A DNA stretch of 64,000 bases from positions 46,892-110,891 of the forward strand of contig CAVIAJ010000004.1 of assembly GCA_963640855.1 (NCBI GenBank). Reading direction: 5' to 3'. Source of the DNA: Methanarcanum sp963640855 (GTDB taxonomy: Archaea > Thermoplasmatota > Thermoplasmata > Methanomassiliicoccales > Methanomethylophilaceae). The notes beneath the pieces were generated by a model that did no database searches, was not told the DNA's origin, and saw only the letters and a list, made by a program, of their open reading frames with translations. A program made the position numbers and the translations under genes. Within the stretch, counting starts at the first letter, position 1. Each line of letters starts with the position of its first letter. Shown here one piece after another: positions 15,236 to 23,904 of this stretch.

Positions 15236-18200
15236 ATGATAAAACAAGTCCGCGACAGTTATGCAGCGCCAGTGATTGAAAAAGAAATCCGCGACTATTG
15301 GGAATCTGTCGATGCGTACCATCTTACAAAGAAAGCACGCGAAAACGGCGAGAGATTCTATTTCGTCGACGGTCCGCCGTACACTTCCGGTCACGTTCAT
15401 ATGGGAACGGCCCTGAACAAGACCATCAAAGATATTCTGATCAGGTATTGGAGAATGAACGGATACAACGTCCGCGACCAGCCCGGATTCGATATGCACG
15501 GTTTACCGATTGAGGTACAGGTGGAAAAGAAAATCACCGTACCCGGAAGAGTCAACAAAGACGGAAAACCGGATGAGGTCGGTATCAGATCCAAGAAAGA
15601 GATCGAAGACATCATCGGTATCGACGGTTTCGTGAACACCTGTAAAGATCACGCCCTGTCACTGCAGAAAGATATGACCGAGGAATTCAAAGAACTCGGT
15701 GTGTGGATGGATTGGGAACACCCCTATCAGACCATCAAAAACGACTACATCGAATCTGCATGGTGGACCATCCAGAAAGCGGATGAAAAGAAACTTCTCG
15801 ATTCTTCAAGCAGAGTCGTTACCTGGTGTCCCAGGTGTGAAACCGCTCTTGCGGAAGCCGAGATTGAGTATTGGGATGAGACGGATCCTTCAGTTATGGT
15901 GAAATTCCCTCTTGCCGACGATCCTTCGGTATCGCTTCTCATTTGGACAACCACACCGTGGACACTTCCCGCGAACATGGCCGTTGCGGTACATCCCGAC
16001 ATGACTTACGTCAAAGCCGAATTCAAAGGCGAAAACGGTTCGGATAAGCTCATCTGCATGGAATCTCAGGCAGATTATATCAGACAGAAAGGAGGATTCG
16101 ACAGCTTCACCGTGTTGGAGCGTTACACCGGAAAAGAAATGGTGGGTATGAGATACATCCCGCCCTTTGAGATCGAACCTCAGTATCTGAAGAAAACGGA
16201 AAACACATACACCGTCGTCACTGCGGATTATGTCGAACAGGACAACACAGGTCTCGTCCACACCGCACCCGGATTCGGTCCGGACGATTTCGAAACAGGT
16301 AAGAGATTCGGAATTCCCGCATTCTGTCCCGTCGGAGAGGCAGGAAGGTACACCAAGGAATTCCCGATGATGGAGGGCCGTAAAGTAAGGACGGTCAACG
16401 ACGATATTGCGAAATATCTCAAAGAAAAAGGACTGCTTCTCAACGCAGAGAAGATCAAACACAGATACGGTCACTGCTGGAGATGCAAGACTCCGATCAT
16501 CTACAGGAACACGAGGCAGTGGTTCCTTTCCGTTCCCAAGGTCAAACAGAAGATGCTTGACGAGATCGAAAGAGTGAAATGGGTTCCCGATTGGGCAGGT
16601 TCCACCAGAGAAAAGAACTGGGTGGACGGCGCAAGAGATTGGTGTATCTCAAGGCAGAGATACTGGGGAATCCCGCTCCCTGTATGGGAATGCGAATGCG
16701 GCGAAAGGAAAGTAATCGGACAGATCTCCGAACTCAGAGAGGGCGACGGTTACACCGAGGGAATGGATCTTCACAGACCGTGGATTGACAAAGTTACATT
16801 CAAATGCCCCAAGTGCGGAAAGACAATGTCGAGAACACCCGACATTCTCGATGTTTGGTTCGATTCGGGAGTTGCGGCATGGGCTTCGCTCGGATATCCC
16901 GCAAAGAAAGAGGAATTCGACAAATGGTGGCCGTGTAATTTCATTGTGGAAGCGCACGATCAGACCAGAGGATGGTTCTACTCACAGCTCGGAGCGGGTG
17001 TTATGTCATTCGACAGGGCACCTTACGACGAAGTTATGATGCACGCATGGATGCTCGACACCAAAGGTCAGAAGATGTCCAAGTCTCTGGGTAACGTTGT
17101 CGAACCCAAGGAAGTCGCATCGGAGTTCGGTGCGGATGCCATGAGGCTGTATTCGGTAAGAGCAAACGCTCCCTGGGACGATACCTGCTTCCAGTGGGAT
17201 GTCAAGAAGAACCCGCCGATGAAAGAAGGTCCCAAGAATGCGTGGAAGGTACTGAACACTTACTGGAACGTCGTCAAATTCGCGTCGATGTACATGGAAA
17301 TCGACGGATTCGATCCCGAGAAATACACCAGAGAAAAGATGGAGAAATATCTCAGATACGAGGACATGTGGATGTTCTCCCGTACCGAAAAGATGAAGGC
17401 CGCAGTTCGTGAAGGTATCGATTCGAGAGAACTTCACAAGGCGGCCCGTGCAATCGAAGACTTCATCATGGAAGATCTTTCCAAATGGTACGTCAAACTC
17501 ATCAGAGACCGCAGTTGGACTGAGGATGAAGATTCCCAGAACGATAAATTGGCATCGTACTGCACTCTGTACTATGCGATTATGCAGACCGCATTAACCA
17601 TGGCTCCGATTGCTCCGCACATAAGTGAGGAAGTCTACCGTCACATGGGCGGAAAGAAAGAGACTGTGCACATGGAAGATTGGCCTCTTCCCAACGAATC
17701 GTTCATGAGAGACGACATTGAGAACAATATGAGCATGATTCAGGAGCTTGTGGAGATTATCGCAACGGAACGTGCGAAGATGGGCAGTAAGCTCAGATGG
17801 CCGCTCAAGAAAGTCTCAATCGTAGGAAAGACTCCCGCATCCTCGGATGCCGTGAGAATGTTCGAAGAAGTACTGAAACAGCAGGGTAACGTGAAGAGTG
17901 TTGAGTACATCACACCCGACAAGCTCCCCTGTGACAAAGAAGCCGTGAAGTACACCGACGGTCAGATTGTCATCGACTTCGATATCACGCCTGAAATCGA
18001 AGCGGAAGGATACACCAGAGAACTCATCAGAAGAATTCAGCAGATGCGTAAGGACATGAAGCTCAATGTGGAAGATTACATCGACATTCAGGTCAGTGCG
18101 GAAGAGACTCTTCTGGGATACTTCGGAACATGGAAGGACTTCGTTATCAACGAAGTAAGAGCGAAATCCATGACCTTCACGGACAGTCCGAAAGGTGACG

Positions 18201-18259
18201 AAGTCAAGAACTGGGACGTCACCGGTAAAGACATTACCATCGGTATCGCCAAACTCTGA
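15236..18259 (+). CDS. ileS: Isoleucyl-tRNA synthetase
   Basis: This protein of about 1,007 residues charges tRNA-Ile with isoleucine. The class I signatures are present: PPYTSGHVHMG near residue 52 (HIGH) and KMSKSLGN near 613 (KMSKS), with TTTPWTLPANMAV from the editing domain. Cysteine pairs (CPRCE, CWRC, CECGE, CPKC) suggest bound zinc. Size and motifs fit the archaeal/eukaryotic type. The ATG at 15236 is preferred because GGAGAG lies 7 bases before it; an in-frame ATG 15 bases upstream is possible. The window also carries tRNA-Ile(GAT). Confidence 0.97.
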   Translation: MIKQVRDSYAAPVIEKEIRDYWESVDAYHLTKKARENGERFYFVDGPPYTSGHVHMGTALNKTIKDILIRYWRMNGYNVRDQPGFDMHGLPIEVQVEKKITVPGRVNKDGKPDEVGIRSKKEIEDIIGIDGFVNTCKDHALSLQKDMTEEFKELGVWMDWEHPYQTIKNDYIESAWWTIQKADEKKLLDSSSRVVTWCPRCETALAEAEIEYWDETDPSVMVKFPLADDPSVSLLIWTTTPWTLPANMAVAVHPDMTYVKAEFKGENGSDKLICMESQADYIRQKGGFDSFTVLERYTGKEMVGMRYIPPFEIEPQYLKKTENTYTVVTADYVEQDNTGLVHTAPGFGPDDFETGKRFGIPAFCPVGEAGRYTKEFPMMEGRKVRTVNDDIAKYLKEKGLLLNAEKIKHRYGHCWRCKTPIIYRNTRQWFLSVPKVKQKMLDEIERVKWVPDWAGSTREKNWVDGARDWCISRQRYWGIPLPVWECECGERKVIGQISELREGDGYTEGMDLHRPWIDKVTFKCPKCGKTMSRTPDILDVWFDSGVAAWASLGYPAKKEEFDKWWPCNFIVEAHDQTRGWFYSQLGAGVMSFDRAPYDEVMMHAWMLDTKGQKMSKSLGNVVEPKEVASEFGADAMRLYSVRANAPWDDTCFQWDVKKNPPMKEGPKNAWKVLNTYWNVVKFASMYMEIDGFDPEKYTREKMEKYLRYEDMWMFSRTEKMKAAVREGIDSRELHKAARAIEDFIMEDLSKWYVKLIRDRSWTEDEDSQNDKLASYCTLYYAIMQTALTMAPIAPHISEEVYRHMGGKKETVHMEDWPLPNESFMRDDIENNMSMIQELVEIIATERAKMGSKLRWPLKKVSIVGKTPASSDAVRMFEEVLKQQGNVKSVEYITPDKLPCDKEAVKYTDGQIVIDFDITPEIEAEGYTRELIRRIQQMRKDMKLNVEDYIDIQVSAEETLLGYFGTWKDFVINEVRAKSMTFTDSPKGDEVKNWDVTGKDITIGIAKL

Positions 18260-18264
18260 AATCC

Positions 18265-18291
18265 GAATCGGAGGAGCCGATCCTCCGATTC
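18265..18291. terminator. Bidirectional hairpin between ileS and tcdA
   Basis: GAATCGGAGGA pairs perfectly with TCCTCCGATTC around GCCGA. It is followed by a T-rich stretch for ileS and lies after the stop of the converging gene as well. Confidence 0.7.
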
Positions 18292-18307
18292 AAAATTCTT
18301 TATTTTT

Positions 18308-19015
18308 TCATCTCTGACTGATGAGATATTTTATTGTCTCGTTTGCAAGAGTCATTCCGAATATCGCCGGGATCGTAGGAAGAGAACCCAGGATACTCTT
18401 TCCGTGTTCATCACGATCCATAGGGACTGAAAGAGGTTTTTCTTCGGAATAAACACATGTGATGCTTTCTGTGTTTACATCTCTTAATTTGGATCTCAGA
18501 CCTGCAGCGAGAGGGCATGTGTTCGTTTTCTTCAGAGTCGCAATGCGGATTTTCTGAGAATCCAAATGCATCGCGGCGCCCATTGAAGAGAATACAGTCA
18601 GTCCGTTATCTGCGGCATATCTCAGAAGTGCCGCCTTATGATGCATTGTATCGATTGCGTCTACAAGAACATCGGGTCTTTTTTCTAGGATCTTCGGTAC
18701 CGTTTCCTCGGAAATCAACGTTACATCGGCAGTGACATCTATATCGGGATTTATCGACCTGGCACGTTCGATTGCAACCTCGGCTTTGGGACGTCCGATC
18801 GTATCCGTTACAGCAAGAATCTGTCTGTTGAGATTGGTCTTATCGAACACGTCTCCGTCAATCACTTTGATATGACCTACACCCGCTCTGACAAGACCTT
18901 CCAATGCATATCCTCCGACAGCGCCGACGCCCGCCAATACAACATATGAATCCTTCAGAGCCTTCACTCCGTCCTCTCCGATGAGTATCTGTGTCCTCTG
19001 ACCGATGTCCGACAT
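18308..19015 (-). CDS. tcdA: ThiF/HesA-type protein, tRNA t6A dehydratase-like
   Basis: This 235-residue E1-like enzyme starts MSDIGQRTQILIGEDG. It has the nucleotide loop GVGAVGGYALEGL, VIDGDVFDKTNLNRQ, which places the ATP-contacting Asp and Arg, and DVLVDAIDTMHHK. This matches TcdA/YgdL, which cyclises t6A to ct6A at tRNA position 37. The ThiF and MoeB relatives carry zinc-binding cysteine pairs that are not seen here. The Met at 19015 was chosen because the family begins shortly before the ATP loop. The symbol is by family resemblance; the substrate in archaea is inferred. Confidence 0.78.
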   Translation of the reverse strand: MSDIGQRTQILIGEDGVKALKDSYVVLAGVGAVGGYALEGLVRAGVGHIKVIDGDVFDKTNLNRQILAVTDTIGRPKAEVAIERARSINPDIDVTADVTLISEETVPKILEKRPDVLVDAIDTMHHKAALLRYAADNGLTVFSSMGAAMHLDSQKIRIATLKKTNTCPLAAGLRSKLRDVNTESITCVYSEEKPLSVPMDRDEHGKSILGSLPTIPAIFGMTLANETIKYLISQR

Positions 19016-19304
19016 TGAAACACAATCTTTCGACTGAATAGATAATCGTTTTGCATTACAAAGGCAGAAACCCTCGGAAATCAAATGCAATCTCCGTCGT
19101 CTTCACCTAGTCGGAATTTCACATACATGTGCGTATAATTTAAGATAAACTTTCAGAGCATAATATTTGCCGTCGGAATCATCCGATTCCCGTATTGCAG
19201 ATAATATCCGTTTTGTCGTCCGAATACATCCGTGTGGGTAGAACTTATCTATTTGTTTTATTCATACATAGTCTTGTGCATACGGCAATACAACAGGCCG
19301 GAGC

Positions 19305-19502
19305 ATGGGAAAGAATAGTATGGCATACGGCAACAAATTCGATAAAAACAGGCCTCCGCGCGAGTACACGAAGACTACATGCACAGCCTGCGGAAAAGAA
19401 TGCGAGGTACCCTTCAAACCTACCGAAGGCAAGCCCGTCTACTGCAAAGAATGCTATGCGATTCATGCACCTCCGAGAGAGGACAGACGCAGAAGATTCT
19501 GA
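19305..19502 (+). CDS. CxxC-x17-CxxC zinc-binding protein
   Basis: This small basic protein (65 residues, or 60 from the Met at 19320) has CTACGKECEVP, 17 residues between the two Cys pairs, then YCKECY and a tail of arginines. It matches the family of small zinc-binding proteins named for the CxxC-x17-CxxC spacing. The basic ends suggest RNA or ribosome contact; no function is established from the sequence. Confidence 0.75.
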   Translation: MGKNSMAYGNKFDKNRPPREYTKTTCTACGKECEVPFKPTEGKPVYCKECYAIHAPPREDRRRRF

Positions 19503-19530
19503 TCCCGAAAGGGATCCAAACCCCAAAAAA

Positions 19531-19731
19531 CTACTTTCTCTTTGAGATATTCTTTTTCACGGCCGCATTCAGCAGCAGACCGCTGAATCCGATTACTATA
19601 CACGCAACGCCGAGACAGAGAGGCAATGCGGAAATCATCCCGTAATCCATCAGATGCAGTCCGAGACCGATGCAGAACAGCATTACACCGACGTAGAAAA
19701 GCATCCTCATCGAACGTGAATCATACCACAT
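19531..19731 (-). CDS. Small membrane protein with two helices
   Basis: The 66 residues hold two hydrophobic segments (about 10-28 and 33-55) with a short polar turn and a basic tail (KKNISKRK). No family is recognised. Its stop is TAG, one of only three such stops among intact genes here. Confidence 0.5.
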   Translation of the reverse strand: MWYDSRSMRMLFYVGVMLFCIGLGLHLMDYGMISALPLCLGVACIVIGFSGLLLNAAVKKNISKRK

Positions 19732-19840
19732 CGGAATACCTCGGAAAAAAAATAATATTCGGCAGAATCACCCGATAACAACGGCAGATACCACTGACCG
19801 TCTGTTTTAAGCAGGTGCCGCCGGAGTGTTTACAGCGGAT

Positions 19841-19951
19841 TTAATCGTCGTAGACGTATTCCCTGGGCTTCTTCACGAAATTGTAGATGATGACTGCCGC
19901 GAGATAAACTACGCCGACTCCGATTACATATGCGTATGTCTGGAAATCCAT
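19841..19951 (-). CDS. Single-helix membrane micropeptide of 36 residues
   Basis: The frame reads MDFQTYAYVIGVGVVYLAAV, continues with the rest of one transmembrane helix, and ends in a charged KKPREYVYDD tail. A second start (MIT-MDF) lies 9 bases upstream, and CGGGAATG precedes it. It follows the PAS gene with a gap of 26-35 bases on the same strand. The clear helix-plus-polar-tail layout supports it despite the small size. Confidence 0.55.
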   Translation of the reverse strand: MDFQTYAYVIGVGVVYLAAVIIYNFVKKPREYVYDD

Positions 19952-19986
19952 TGTGATCATTCCCGTGATGGCTGAAATGGTATAAA

Positions 19987-20361
19987 TCACTTCAGTAAGC
20001 CGTCCTTCACCTCGGAGAGGTGCTGTACGTACATTGCAATCTTACCGTTACGATACAGAGGAGAAGATGTACAGACATACTCCTTTCCCGTCTTCGGGAT
20101 GATCTTTATCCTCTTGCCGGATTTGGATGCGATCGCAGCTTCCGTAGGTATGTCGCAGTCGTCGCACGGAGCTACTTTTCCGAAGAGTCTGTAGCATCTC
20201 GTTCCGATGGTTTCGTCCGCTTTCACGCCGAACGCATTCGCACCGGCACGGTTTATCCAGACGATTGTGTGGTCTGTATCGAGAATGATTATGATGTCAT
20301 CTATCTCATCCAATACGATATTCAACAGCGATTCTGCATATTCATTCTCATTCGCGGACAT
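19987..20361 (-). CDS. Stand-alone PAS domain protein
   Basis: The protein has 124 residues. A leading helix (ESLLNIVLDEIDDIIIILD) is followed by a PAS core with TIVWINRAGANAFGVKADE. A cysteine cluster, RCYRLFGKVAPCDDCDIP, resembles the C-x(n)-PCxxC pattern of PAS domains that bind a metal or sense redox. No kinase or DNA-binding domain is attached, so it must pass its signal through a partner. The small single-helix protein gene directly downstream is a candidate. Confidence 0.72.
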   Translation of the reverse strand: MSANENEYAESLLNIVLDEIDDIIIILDTDHTIVWINRAGANAFGVKADETIGTRCYRLFGKVAPCDDCDIPTEAAIASKSGKRIKIIPKTGKEYVCTSSPLYRNGKIAMYVQHLSEVKDGLLK

Positions 20362-20482
20362 CGTAAAAAGAATCCCTATGTGAGTATAAAAACAATCGTC
20401 GGCAAATTATTCCGTACGGCAGCCAGACTTGAAATTTAGCCTTCTCTACATTTTTATATCTTCATTTGATATCCTCTGCTAC

Positions 20483-21418
20483 ATGACCTACGATTTAGTT
20501 GTTGTCGGAGCCGGTCCCGCAGGATTGACGGCAGGCATCTATGCAAGAACGAAGATGATGGAAACAGTCGTTCTGGATGCCGGTGTAATCGGCGGACAAT
20601 TGGTGAGCCTCTATCCGGAGAAGGGAATTCACAACTATCCCGGTTACGAGACCATACAGGCCAGGAAACTTTCCGACAAGCTCTACGCTCAGGCGGAATC
20701 TCTCGGATGCGAAATACGCGAAAAAGAGAAGGTCATGGAGATAGACGACGGTGAGGAAGAACTCATTGTCAAGACAGAGAAAAACGAGTACCACACAAAA
20801 TCCGTTATCGTGGCAATCGGAATGGGTATGTTCAAACCCAGGAGAATGGGCTGCGAAGGGGAAACGGAACTCGAAGGCAAAGGACTGTCTTATATTCTGC
20901 CTCTGAAAGAAGAAATTGTAGGAAAGAAAGTTGTCGTCTTCGGCGGAGGCAACAGTGCGATTGAGATGGCTATGATGGCCTCTACCGTTACCGATACGAC
21001 ATTGGTTCACAGAAGGCCCGAGTTCAGGGCGGATGAGTCCAATGTAAAAGATCTCGCTTCGAGCAAAGTCAAAGCGATCATGAGTGCAAACCTCAAATCC
21101 GTCAACGGAAAAGATAAGGTTGAGTCGGTAACACTCGTTCAGGGCGAGAAAGAATTCGAAGTACCTGCGGATCTTGTTGTCATCAACATCGGAATTTCAT
21201 CGGATCTCGACGATCTGAAGAAATGGAATCTCGAACTCACCGACACAGGCTTGATCAAAGTGGGATTCGATATGACTACGTCAAGGCACGGAATATTCGC
21301 CTGCGGAGATGTTGTCGATTATCCCGGAAAATACAAACAGATTATCACGGGTTGCGGCGAAGCCGGTACAGCTGTACTTTCGGCGTACAAATTCGTGAAG
21401 AAGCCCTATTGGGCATAA
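20483..21418 (+). CDS. Thioredoxin reductase-like flavoprotein without the CxxC pair
   Basis: The protein has 311 residues from the ATG at 20483. It has the FAD-binding VVVGAGPAGLTAGIYA near the start, the NAD(P)H-binding VVVFGGGNSAIEMA near 150, and the late flavin motif GIFACGDVVDYPGKYKQ. Thioredoxin reductases carry a CxxC between the two halves; here the matching region reads GKGLSYILPLKEE with no Cys pair. It is therefore more likely a ferredoxin-NADP reductase of the YumC type, which would suit the ferredoxin gene downstream. TTTTTATATC lies about 30 bases before the start (leaderless mRNA). Confidence 0.82.
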   Translation: MTYDLVVVGAGPAGLTAGIYARTKMMETVVLDAGVIGGQLVSLYPEKGIHNYPGYETIQARKLSDKLYAQAESLGCEIREKEKVMEIDDGEEELIVKTEKNEYHTKSVIVAIGMGMFKPRRMGCEGETELEGKGLSYILPLKEEIVGKKVVVFGGGNSAIEMAMMASTVTDTTLVHRRPEFRADESNVKDLASSKVKAIMSANLKSVNGKDKVESVTLVQGEKEFEVPADLVVINIGISSDLDDLKKWNLELTDTGLIKVGFDMTTSRHGIFACGDVVDYPGKYKQIITGCGEAGTAVLSAYKFVKKPYWA

Positions 21419-21599
21419 TTGTGCTCCGATCCGTTCGGTGAATGTCCGAACGGATACGGCATTCTTTCTTTTTACGTGTGAATTGTTTCCTTCGGAATAT
21501 TCTGTCAATCGATATACGGTAACGTTTTCGAATCGGAATCATCAAGAACTCAGAAATAAGGGTTTAAGGGGAAATGGTTTGATTCCTTTATCGAGAAAT

Positions 21600-21764
21600 T
21601 CACTCTACGATTGCGGATGAAGGGCACTCGTCGATGCATGCACCGCAGTCCACGCATTTACCTGCGTCGATGACTGCGATATCATCTACAACGATTGCTC
21701 CCTGGGGGCATACGTCAATGCATGCTCCGCATCCAACACATTCACTTCCGTTAACTGTCGGCAT
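21600..21764 (-). CDS. 2[4Fe-4S] ferredoxin
   Basis: This 54-residue protein begins MPTVNGSECVGCGACIDVCP, with a second cluster motif CVDCGACIDECP. It is a classic two-cluster bacterial-type ferredoxin for low-potential electron transfer. GTTATATAC lies upstream on the minus strand, and GAGGT before the start. It closely resembles the ferredoxin at 25706-25870 and faces the flavoprotein gene tail to tail. Confidence 0.93.
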   Translation of the reverse strand: MPTVNGSECVGCGACIDVCPQGAIVVDDIAVIDAGKCVDCGACIDECPSSAIVE

Positions 21765-21906
21765 TTGAATTACCTCTGAATGGTGAACTGAGGACGATGT
21801 ATATAACGTTAAGGGATGGATTTTTTGGTTTTCCTTAATTTTTGCCCGTTTTTAGTAATTTTTAGGCACAATTAACATGTAATTTTTGTCTTTCATTGCA
21901 TAAAGT

Positions 21907-21922
21907 TGTACATCGATGTACA
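21907..21922. promoter_or_regulatory. Palindromic TRP-box-like operator before trpB2
   Basis: TGTACA-TCGA-TGTACA is a perfect 16-bp palindrome. It ends seven bases before TTATATAAT, the TATA-like box of trpB2, and so covers the TFB/TBP entry side. TGTACA is the site bound by the tryptophan repressor TrpY in Methanothermobacter, where trpB2 is a target. Control by tryptophan is inferred. Confidence 0.65.
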
Positions 21923-21958
21923 GAAATGTTATATAATGATTGAATATTGACCTCAATC

Positions 21959-23284
21959 ATGGCAATCCCAAAAGATGCAAGAATCAACCTCTCACCGGAG
22001 GACATACCCAAAAAATGGTACAACATCGTAGCAGAACTTCCCGACCTCAAACCCCCGCTTAATCCGGGCACCGGGAAGGTCGCGAAACCCGAAGACTTCA
22101 GCCCGATCTTCTGCAGGGAGATCATAAGGCAGGAGGGTTCGAAAGAAAGATACATCAACATACCCGAAGAGGTCCGCGACAATCTGATCTATCTGAACAG
22201 ACCCGCCCCTCTTCAGAGAGCGTACAGATTGGAGAAGTATCTGAAAACACCGGCGAAGATTTACTTCAAAAGAGAAGACATGAGTCCCCTCGGAAGTCAC
22301 AAAGGAAACACGGCAATCGCTCAGGCATATTACAACGCGGAAGCGGGAATACACACACTCACCACAGAAACGGGTGCGGGCCAATGGGGAACCGCTCTCG
22401 CAATGGTTTCCAATCTCTATGACATCAATACAACAGTGTTCATGGTCAAAGGAAGCTACATGGCGAAACCTTTGAGGAAGACAATAATCAACACCTACGG
22501 TGCGACAATATATGCCTCACCGAGCGAATACACCGAATTCGGAAGGAAAATACTGAAAGAACACCCCGAAACGTCGGGATCTTTGGGTATCGCGATATCC
22601 GAAGCATGTGAAATTGCGGCAAAAGACGAACACACATGCTACTCACTCGGAAGTGTACTGAACCATGTGATGCTGCATCAGACGGTCATCGGTCTCGAAA
22701 CTATGCAGCAGATGGAAATCGGAGAGATCACTCCCGATTACGTCGTAGCATGTACCGGCGGAGGTTCCAACTTCGCAGGCCTCACATTCCCGATGATGGG
22801 AGAAAAGATCAGAGGCAGAGGATTCGGAGATACGGAATTCATCGCCGTAGAACCCAAAGCCGCACCGTCTCTGACGAAAGGAGAATACAGATACGACTAC
22901 GGGGACACCGCAGGATTCACTCCGCTGCTGATGATGTACACCCTCGGAAGCGAATTTATTCCTTCGGCGATACACGCAGGAGGTCTGAGGTATCACGGAA
23001 TGTCGCCGCTGATCTCCGCCGCATACGATACGGGACTTCTCTCCGCAAGATCTTACGATCAGACCGAGACTTTCGAAGCCGGTGTGATTATGGCAAGAAC
23101 GGAAGGAATCATTCCGGCTCCCGAATCGTGCCACGCACTGAAAGCGGCAATCGATCTCGCTCTCGAATGTAAGGAAAAGAACGAGGAAAAAACGATAGTC
23201 TTCTGTCTTTCCGGACACGGTCTGTTGGATCTGTACGGTTACGAACAGTATCTCGGCGGAACGCTTCCGTCATCCGGGATATGA
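21959..23284 (+). CDS. trpB2: Tryptophan synthase beta chain, TrpB2 type
   Basis: This 441-residue, pyridoxal-phosphate-dependent enzyme makes tryptophan from indole (or indole phosphate) and serine. LGSHKGNTA near residue 103 holds the cofactor lysine, TTETGAGQWG lines the active site, and GGGSNFAGL binds the cofactor phosphate. The long N-terminus and AVEPKAAPSLTKGEY mark the TrpB2 class, which often stands apart from trpA, as here. The ATG at 21959 is preferred to an in-frame TTG 12 bases upstream, being about 25 bases after the TATA box. A hairpin at 23292-23314 ends the transcript. Confidence 0.93.
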   Translation: MAIPKDARINLSPEDIPKKWYNIVAELPDLKPPLNPGTGKVAKPEDFSPIFCREIIRQEGSKERYINIPEEVRDNLIYLNRPAPLQRAYRLEKYLKTPAKIYFKREDMSPLGSHKGNTAIAQAYYNAEAGIHTLTTETGAGQWGTALAMVSNLYDINTTVFMVKGSYMAKPLRKTIINTYGATIYASPSEYTEFGRKILKEHPETSGSLGIAISEACEIAAKDEHTCYSLGSVLNHVMLHQTVIGLETMQQMEIGEITPDYVVACTGGGSNFAGLTFPMMGEKIRGRGFGDTEFIAVEPKAAPSLTKGEYRYDYGDTAGFTPLLMMYTLGSEFIPSAIHAGGLRYHGMSPLISAAYDTGLLSARSYDQTETFEAGVIMARTEGIIPAPESCHALKAAIDLALECKEKNEEKTIVFCLSGHGLLDLYGYEQYLGGTLPSSGI

Positions 23285-23291
23285 TATCCTC

Positions 23292-23314
23292 AGGGCCGCA
23301 CTCCGTGCGGCCCT
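23292..23314 (+). terminator. Hairpin terminator after trpB2
   Basis: AGGGCCGCAC pairs with GTGCGGCCCT around TCC, eight bases after the stop. Confidence 0.65.
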
Positions 23315-23445
23315 TCCCAGGAAGAACATCCTTTGTCATTATTTTACGGCGAATCAATCATCATTAAATAATATGTAGACACAGTTATTACCGGACTGTC
23401 CGTACTGAACGTACGGAAACCAATCTCAACGGACGGTGAATAACG

Positions 23446-23904
23446 GTGGATGCGACTGCAGTTTCTCTCATCATTATAATGATCGGGGCAATATTCCTGA
23501 TCATCGAGGCCTTCAACCCGGGAGCCTTTATGGTCATACCGGGTACGGTGCTGATAATCATAGGTATAATCGGATATGTGGCACAGGGTTTCCTGTTCAG
23601 CATATATTCTCCGATAACAGCCGTAGCGATAGCGGTACCTGTAACGCTCATCACCGTCAGATTCTACCGTTTCCTCGCAAAACCGATACCTCCGACTACG
23701 CAGGCATCCGATTCCCTGATAGGGAAGAGGGGCGAAGTAGTCGTCTCCACTGAACCCAACACACTGAAAGGAAAAGTGAGGTTGGGAATGGAAATATGGA
23801 GCGCGGATTCCGATCAGCCGATTGAGAAAGGTACACGCGTGGAAGTTGTATCCGCGGAAGGAGTCCATGTAACTGTCAGAATTATAGGAGAAGTGTCAGA
23901 ATGA
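23446..23904 (+). CDS. NfeD-like membrane protein
   Basis: This 152-residue protein with a GTG start has two or three hydrophobic segments in the first 75 residues and a soluble C-terminal OB-fold domain (LIGKRGEVVVSTEP to GVHVTVRIIG). That is the short NfeD form. NfeD genes are almost always paired with a stomatin/SPFH gene, and here the SPFH gene follows with a 4-base overlap. The pair is thought to organise membrane microdomains and quality control. Confidence 0.85.
   Translation: MDATAVSLIIIMIGAIFLIIEAFNPGAFMVIPGTVLIIIGIIGYVAQGFLFSIYSPITAVAIAVPVTLITVRFYRFLAKPIPPTTQASDSLIGKRGEVVVSTEPNTLKGKVRLGMEIWSADSDQPIEKGTRVEVVSAEGVHVTVRIIGEVSE

Noticed and set aside
15890..16474. Long minus-strand frame inside ileS
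   Set aside because: It is antisense to a clear synthetase; the composition follows the sense codons.
22636..23218. Long frames on both strands inside trpB2
   Set aside because: They are shadows of the TrpB2 reading, rich in Arg and Ser, with no recognisable domain.
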